This document shows, piece by piece, positions 61,229 through 64,000 of a stretch of DNA of 64,000 nt. Numbering within the stretch: position 1 is the stretch's first letter; the number at the start of each line of letters is the position of its first letter. A model generated the notes under the pieces. The model ran no database searches, was not told the DNA's origin, and saw only the letters and a list, made by a program, of their open reading frames with translations. The position numbers were made by a program, and so were the translations under genes. Source of the stretch: Flavicella marina (GTDB lineage: Bacteria; Bacteroidota; Bacteroidia; Flavobacteriales; Flavobacteriaceae); NCBI RefSeq assembly GCF_009193215.1, contig NZ_VYVA01000002.1, positions 124,001-188,000 on the forward strand. The letters run 5' to 3'.

Positions 61229-63436
61229 TTATTTAAGTTGAATCTCTTTTGAGATGGGCTTCGATGCACCTAATTTGATACTTAATTCGGAAGGGGAAGA
61301 ATTTCCAACAGTAATTGTATAAAGCCCCTTTCTCCATACTTTTTTACCTTTTTCATTCACTACTTTTAAATCATCAGGTTTTAAAGTAAAAGAAATATTT
61401 TTTGATTCTCCTTTGTTGATTGAAATTCTTTCAAAGCTTTTAAGACTTGTCAAGGGTAGGTTTTCTTCATTTTTATTTGGGCTGATGTACAATTGAACTA
61501 CTTCTTCGATATCGTAATTTCCAGTGTTTTTTATGAGAACGGAAACTTCCAGGTTGTCTTTTTTTCTTAAAACATCTGATGTGAGCTTTAGTTCTGAAAA
61601 TTCAATCTTAGAATAGGTAAGTCCGAAGCCAAACGGAAACATAGGTTCTTGGGTCATGTATTTATACGTACGTTCTTTCATAGAATAGTCATCAAAAGCA
61701 GGTAGTTGAGCTACATTTTTTGGAAAGGTTATCGGTAAATGTCCAGAGGGAGATACGTCTCCGAATAATATATCAGCCACCGCATTACCACCTTGTTCAC
61801 CTGGATACCACATTTGTAGTATGGCATCACACCCTTCTTCAATGCCTTCTAACGAAACTGCACTACCACTTGCGATAACTAATATCAAAGGTTTGTCCTT
61901 TTTCTTTTCGATCATCGTTTTTATGTAGTCAATTTGGTTTTGTGGTAATTTCAAATTTACCCGGTCTCCTTTGCTATTTGAAGCAATGGCGTCGACTTCT
62001 TCACCTTCCATATCAGCAGATATACCTGCCACACAGATGGTTGCATCAGACATTCCAACAACAACAGGTGCATAATTCAAAGGATTTAGATTTTTTTGAA
62101 AAGGCAATGCCCCGCTTCTGTAATTTAACGAAGTACCCAATGACACGGCATCAGCGATTCCTTCTAGGACAGTTACTAAATTCGGACTAACACCGTAGTA
62201 ATTACCCATTAATACATCTGAAGAATTTGCAAAAGGTCCGGTTACATAGGGAACTTTAATGTCCTTTGGGAGTGGTAAAATATTATTTTTGTTTTTTAGC
62301 AGAACGATTGATTTTTGTGCAGCTTCTCTTGCCAATTGTATGTGCTTTTCTGAGTGTATGTGCTCTGGCCCAATTGCTGTATATGGGTTGTTCGTTGCGT
62401 TTTTATCAAACATTCCAAGTCTAAATCGCGTCTTAAAAAGTTGTATCAATCTTTGATCGACTAATTTTTCTTTTATTAATCCTTCTTCAAGTGCTTTTTT
62501 AAGGTAGTTGTATGTACCACCGCAATTTAGATTCACTCCCGCCATCAAAGCAATTGCAGCTGCTTCTTCTCTAGTAGAGGCAGTTTTGTGCCCTTTGTAG
62601 ATGTCATTGATGGCTCCACAATCAGAAACCACGTACCCATCAAAATTCCATGCTTCTCTAAGCGTTTTTTGCAGTAAAAATTTACTTCCTGAAGCAGCAT
62701 CTCCATAAACAGCGTTGTAAGCACTCATAACACCTTCTACTTTGACTTCTTCTACCAGTGCTTGGAATACAGGTAGGTAAGTCTCATAAAGATCCTGTTG
62801 ACTTGGGTTTGCATTGAAATGGTGCCGTAATTCTTCGGGTCCAGAGTGTACTGCAAAATGTTTAGCGCAGGCTGCTGTTTTTAAATAAGTAGGGTCTTCA
62901 CCTTGAAGGCCTTTTACGAATGAAATACCCATTTTAGCCATTAAATAAGGATCTTCTCCATAGGTTTCTTGACCGCGACCCCAACGCGGATCTCTAAAAA
63001 TATTGATGTTCGGACTCCAAAATGTCAAACCAGCATACCTACTATGATTTCCCATTTTTTGAGAAATTATATATTTTGCTCTTGCTTCAGTAGAGATCGC
63101 GGTTCCAACTCGGTTTGCCAGCGATGGGTCAAAAGATGCTCCAATAGCAATTCCTTGTGGGAAAATTGTAGCCTTTCCGTTTCTTGCAACACCATGTGAA
63201 GCTTCATTCCACCAATCATAACTAGAGACTTCTAATCTTTCAATGGCTGGTGCAGTATTTAATAATTGACTTAGTTTTTCTTCAAGAGTCATTTGAGAGA
63301 CTAAAATTTTTGCTCTTTGTTCAATCGAAAGATTCGAGTCTTGAAAAGAGAAATCTATTTTTTGTGCACTTGTTATTTTTGAGAAGAATAATGTTAACAT
63401 TAAGATTTTTAGTAAGGATATCTTTTGTAATTTCAT
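61229..63436 (-). CDS. Glycoside hydrolase family 3, beta-xylosidase type
   Basis: This 735-residue secreted enzyme has a signal peptide (cleavage near TSAQ, residue 25). GH3 features are in order: SYDWWNEASHGVAR at 72-85 and SPNINIFRDPRWGRGQETYGEDPY, the nucleophile Asp272 in GYVVSDCGAI, a second (alpha/beta)6 domain with GVNLNCGGTY and WYPGEQGGNAVADILFG, and a C-terminal fibronectin III-like domain starting MFPFGFGLTYSKIEFSEL. The WWNEASHGVA and ERTYKYMTQEP forms fit the beta-xylosidase/arabinosidase subgroup better than BglX. It is 9 bases downstream of the next carbohydrate-active gene. Confidence 0.92.
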   Translation of the reverse strand: MKLQKISLLKILMLTLFFSKITSAQKIDFSFQDSNLSIEQRAKILVSQMTLEEKLSQLLNTAPAIERLEVSSYDWWNEASHGVARNGKATIFPQGIAIGASFDPSLANRVGTAISTEARAKYIISQKMGNHSRYAGLTFWSPNINIFRDPRWGRGQETYGEDPYLMAKMGISFVKGLQGEDPTYLKTAACAKHFAVHSGPEELRHHFNANPSQQDLYETYLPVFQALVEEVKVEGVMSAYNAVYGDAASGSKFLLQKTLREAWNFDGYVVSDCGAINDIYKGHKTASTREEAAAIALMAGVNLNCGGTYNYLKKALEEGLIKEKLVDQRLIQLFKTRFRLGMFDKNATNNPYTAIGPEHIHSEKHIQLAREAAQKSIVLLKNKNNILPLPKDIKVPYVTGPFANSSDVLMGNYYGVSPNLVTVLEGIADAVSLGTSLNYRSGALPFQKNLNPLNYAPVVVGMSDATICVAGISADMEGEEVDAIASNSKGDRVNLKLPQNQIDYIKTMIEKKKDKPLILVIASGSAVSLEGIEEGCDAILQMWYPGEQGGNAVADILFGDVSPSGHLPITFPKNVAQLPAFDDYSMKERTYKYMTQEPMFPFGFGLTYSKIEFSELKLTSDVLRKKDNLEVSVLIKNTGNYDIEEVVQLYISPNKNEENLPLTSLKSFERISINKGESKNISFTLKPDDLKVVNEKGKKVWRKGLYTITVGNSSPSELSIKLGASKPISKEIQLK

Positions 63437-63445
63437 AGTATAGTT

Positions 63446-64000
63446 TTATTCGATGATGGCTATCCAGTCTTGGTTTGGTGTTGGGGCGGTTGCCCATAGC
63501 CACTGTTTCCATTCAAGTTGTATAGTTTTGTTGTAAGTACCGGTGTAGATATTAAACCAAGTAATAGAAACTTTTCCAGAACTTGGCTTTTTTATATGGA
63601 TGGTTATGCTGTTGTTTTCTGAAGGATGAAAAACAATATATTTTCCTTTTTTGTTAGAAACGTTCCAACTCATAGCAGCATTTGATACTGACAATTCATT
63701 AAAATTATGTGCAGAAAAGAATTCATTAAAATATTTGTAGTAATGTAGTTTTGGTTTGTCCTCTTCATCTAGAGTATCTATATCAGTAATGACAGTGCTC
63801 CAAGAGTTTGCCTGCCAATAATGAGTTGAATAAGTACCAGCAAAAGCACAGATGTAATTTCTTCTCAAGCATGTTTTAGGATTGTCAAAATTTCCGATGA
63901 AAACTTTGTATGGACTTTTTTCATAGCCTCCATGCTCGATATTAAAAATAGGTTTGTTCGGAAAGTTGTTTTTACATCGTAGCATCACATTATACAACTC
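63446..64000 (-). CDS. Partial carbohydrate-active enzyme, DUF4038/DUF5060-type (C-terminal part)
   Basis: The 183 visible residues are the C-terminal end of a larger protein; the 5' part lies beyond the right edge, so the in-frame ATG near 63997 is probably internal. NKPIFNIEHGGYEKSPY, then RRNYICAFAGTYSTHYWQAN, is the end of a TIM-barrel of the DUF4038/GH140 type. The last about 85 residues (GKVSITWFNIYTGTYNKTIQ, WKQWLWATAPTPNQDWIAII) match the putative collagen-binding C-terminal domain that follows these catalytic domains. Plant or algal side-chain cleavage is likely. Coexpression with the GH3 gene is suggested by the 9-base gap. Confidence 0.65.
   Translation of the reverse strand, partial: ELYNVMLRCKNNFPNKPIFNIEHGGYEKSPYKVFIGNFDNPKTCLRRNYICAFAGTYSTHYWQANSWSTVITDIDTLDEEDKPKLHYYKYFNEFFSAHNFNELSVSNAAMSWNVSNKKGKYIVFHPSENNSITIHIKKPSSGKVSITWFNIYTGTYNKTIQLEWKQWLWATAPTPNQDWIAIIE

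Overview
The window is AT-rich chromosomal DNA from a member of the Bacteroidota, most likely a marine member of the Flavobacteriaceae. The evidence is: Bacteroidota-type promoters (TTG, about 19 bases, TAnnTTTG) before several genes and tRNAs; many lipoproteins with short leaders; a TonB-dependent receptor paired with a surface lipoprotein; a formylglycine sulfatase; a GH3 xylosidase-type enzyme; PafA phosphatase; and flavobacterial families such as Lacal_2735. No phage, insertion sequence, CRISPR array or rRNA operon was seen.

Layout. 1-1.7 kb: recF and a DUF721 gene. 1.7-11.4 kb: an almost complete tetrapyrrole pathway. hemH and an AraC-type regulator run leftward; hemA, hemC, hemD, hemB, hemL, hemE and hemF run rightward and lead from glutamyl-tRNA to protoporphyrinogen precursors. 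hemE is bracketed by related repeat scars, one of which holds the stump of a four-helix-bundle (23S IVS-type) gene. 11.5-19 kb: small lipoproteins surround two divergent operons that look like a light or oxidative-stress regulon (TetR, ABC1 kinase, flavin reductase and DUF2867 SDR leftward; SDR, Lacal_2735, DUF2452 and TspO rightward). A TetR-type operator candidate lies between them, and no photolyase is present. 19.2-23.8 kb: a 2-oxoacid dehydrogenase E2, PafA, and an MlaE/MlaF pair. 23.9-25 kb: tRNA-Lys, tRNA-Tyr, tRNA-Lys and tRNA-Gly around a small secreted protein.

25.1-35 kb: a cyclophilin-FKBP fusion, then a corrinoid uptake and salvage region. cobU, cobT, cobS, cobC and a BtuF-like lipoprotein run leftward. 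An acetyltransferase, a leaderless BtuF-like protein, a cobalamin riboswitch, btuB and a BtuG-like propeller lipoprotein run rightward. Together they would capture corrinoid at the surface, import it and finish the nucleotide loop. 35-50.7 kb: sulfatase, a UvrD/PcrA helicase, thiol-disulfide lipoproteins, MarC, a KAS III, LptB, TatC, KdsD, RecQ, two tandem PPK2 kinases and an Smr protein. 50.7-58.9 kb: a calcium-repeat lipoprotein, cysteine desulfurase, an M28 peptidase, a FecCD-type ABC transporter, RdgB, and a coupled YHYH / MORN / SCO lipoprotein operon. 59-64 kb: a DUF748 AsmA-like protein, a GH3 enzyme, and the C-terminal part of another carbohydrate-active enzyme cut by the window edge.

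No single undescribed system is proven here. The leads most worth testing are the leaderless Cys-rich BtuF-like protein coupled to an acetyltransferase, the YHYH-MORN-SCO operon, the photolyase-free TetR regulon, the repeats between araC and hemA, and the repeat scars around hemE.
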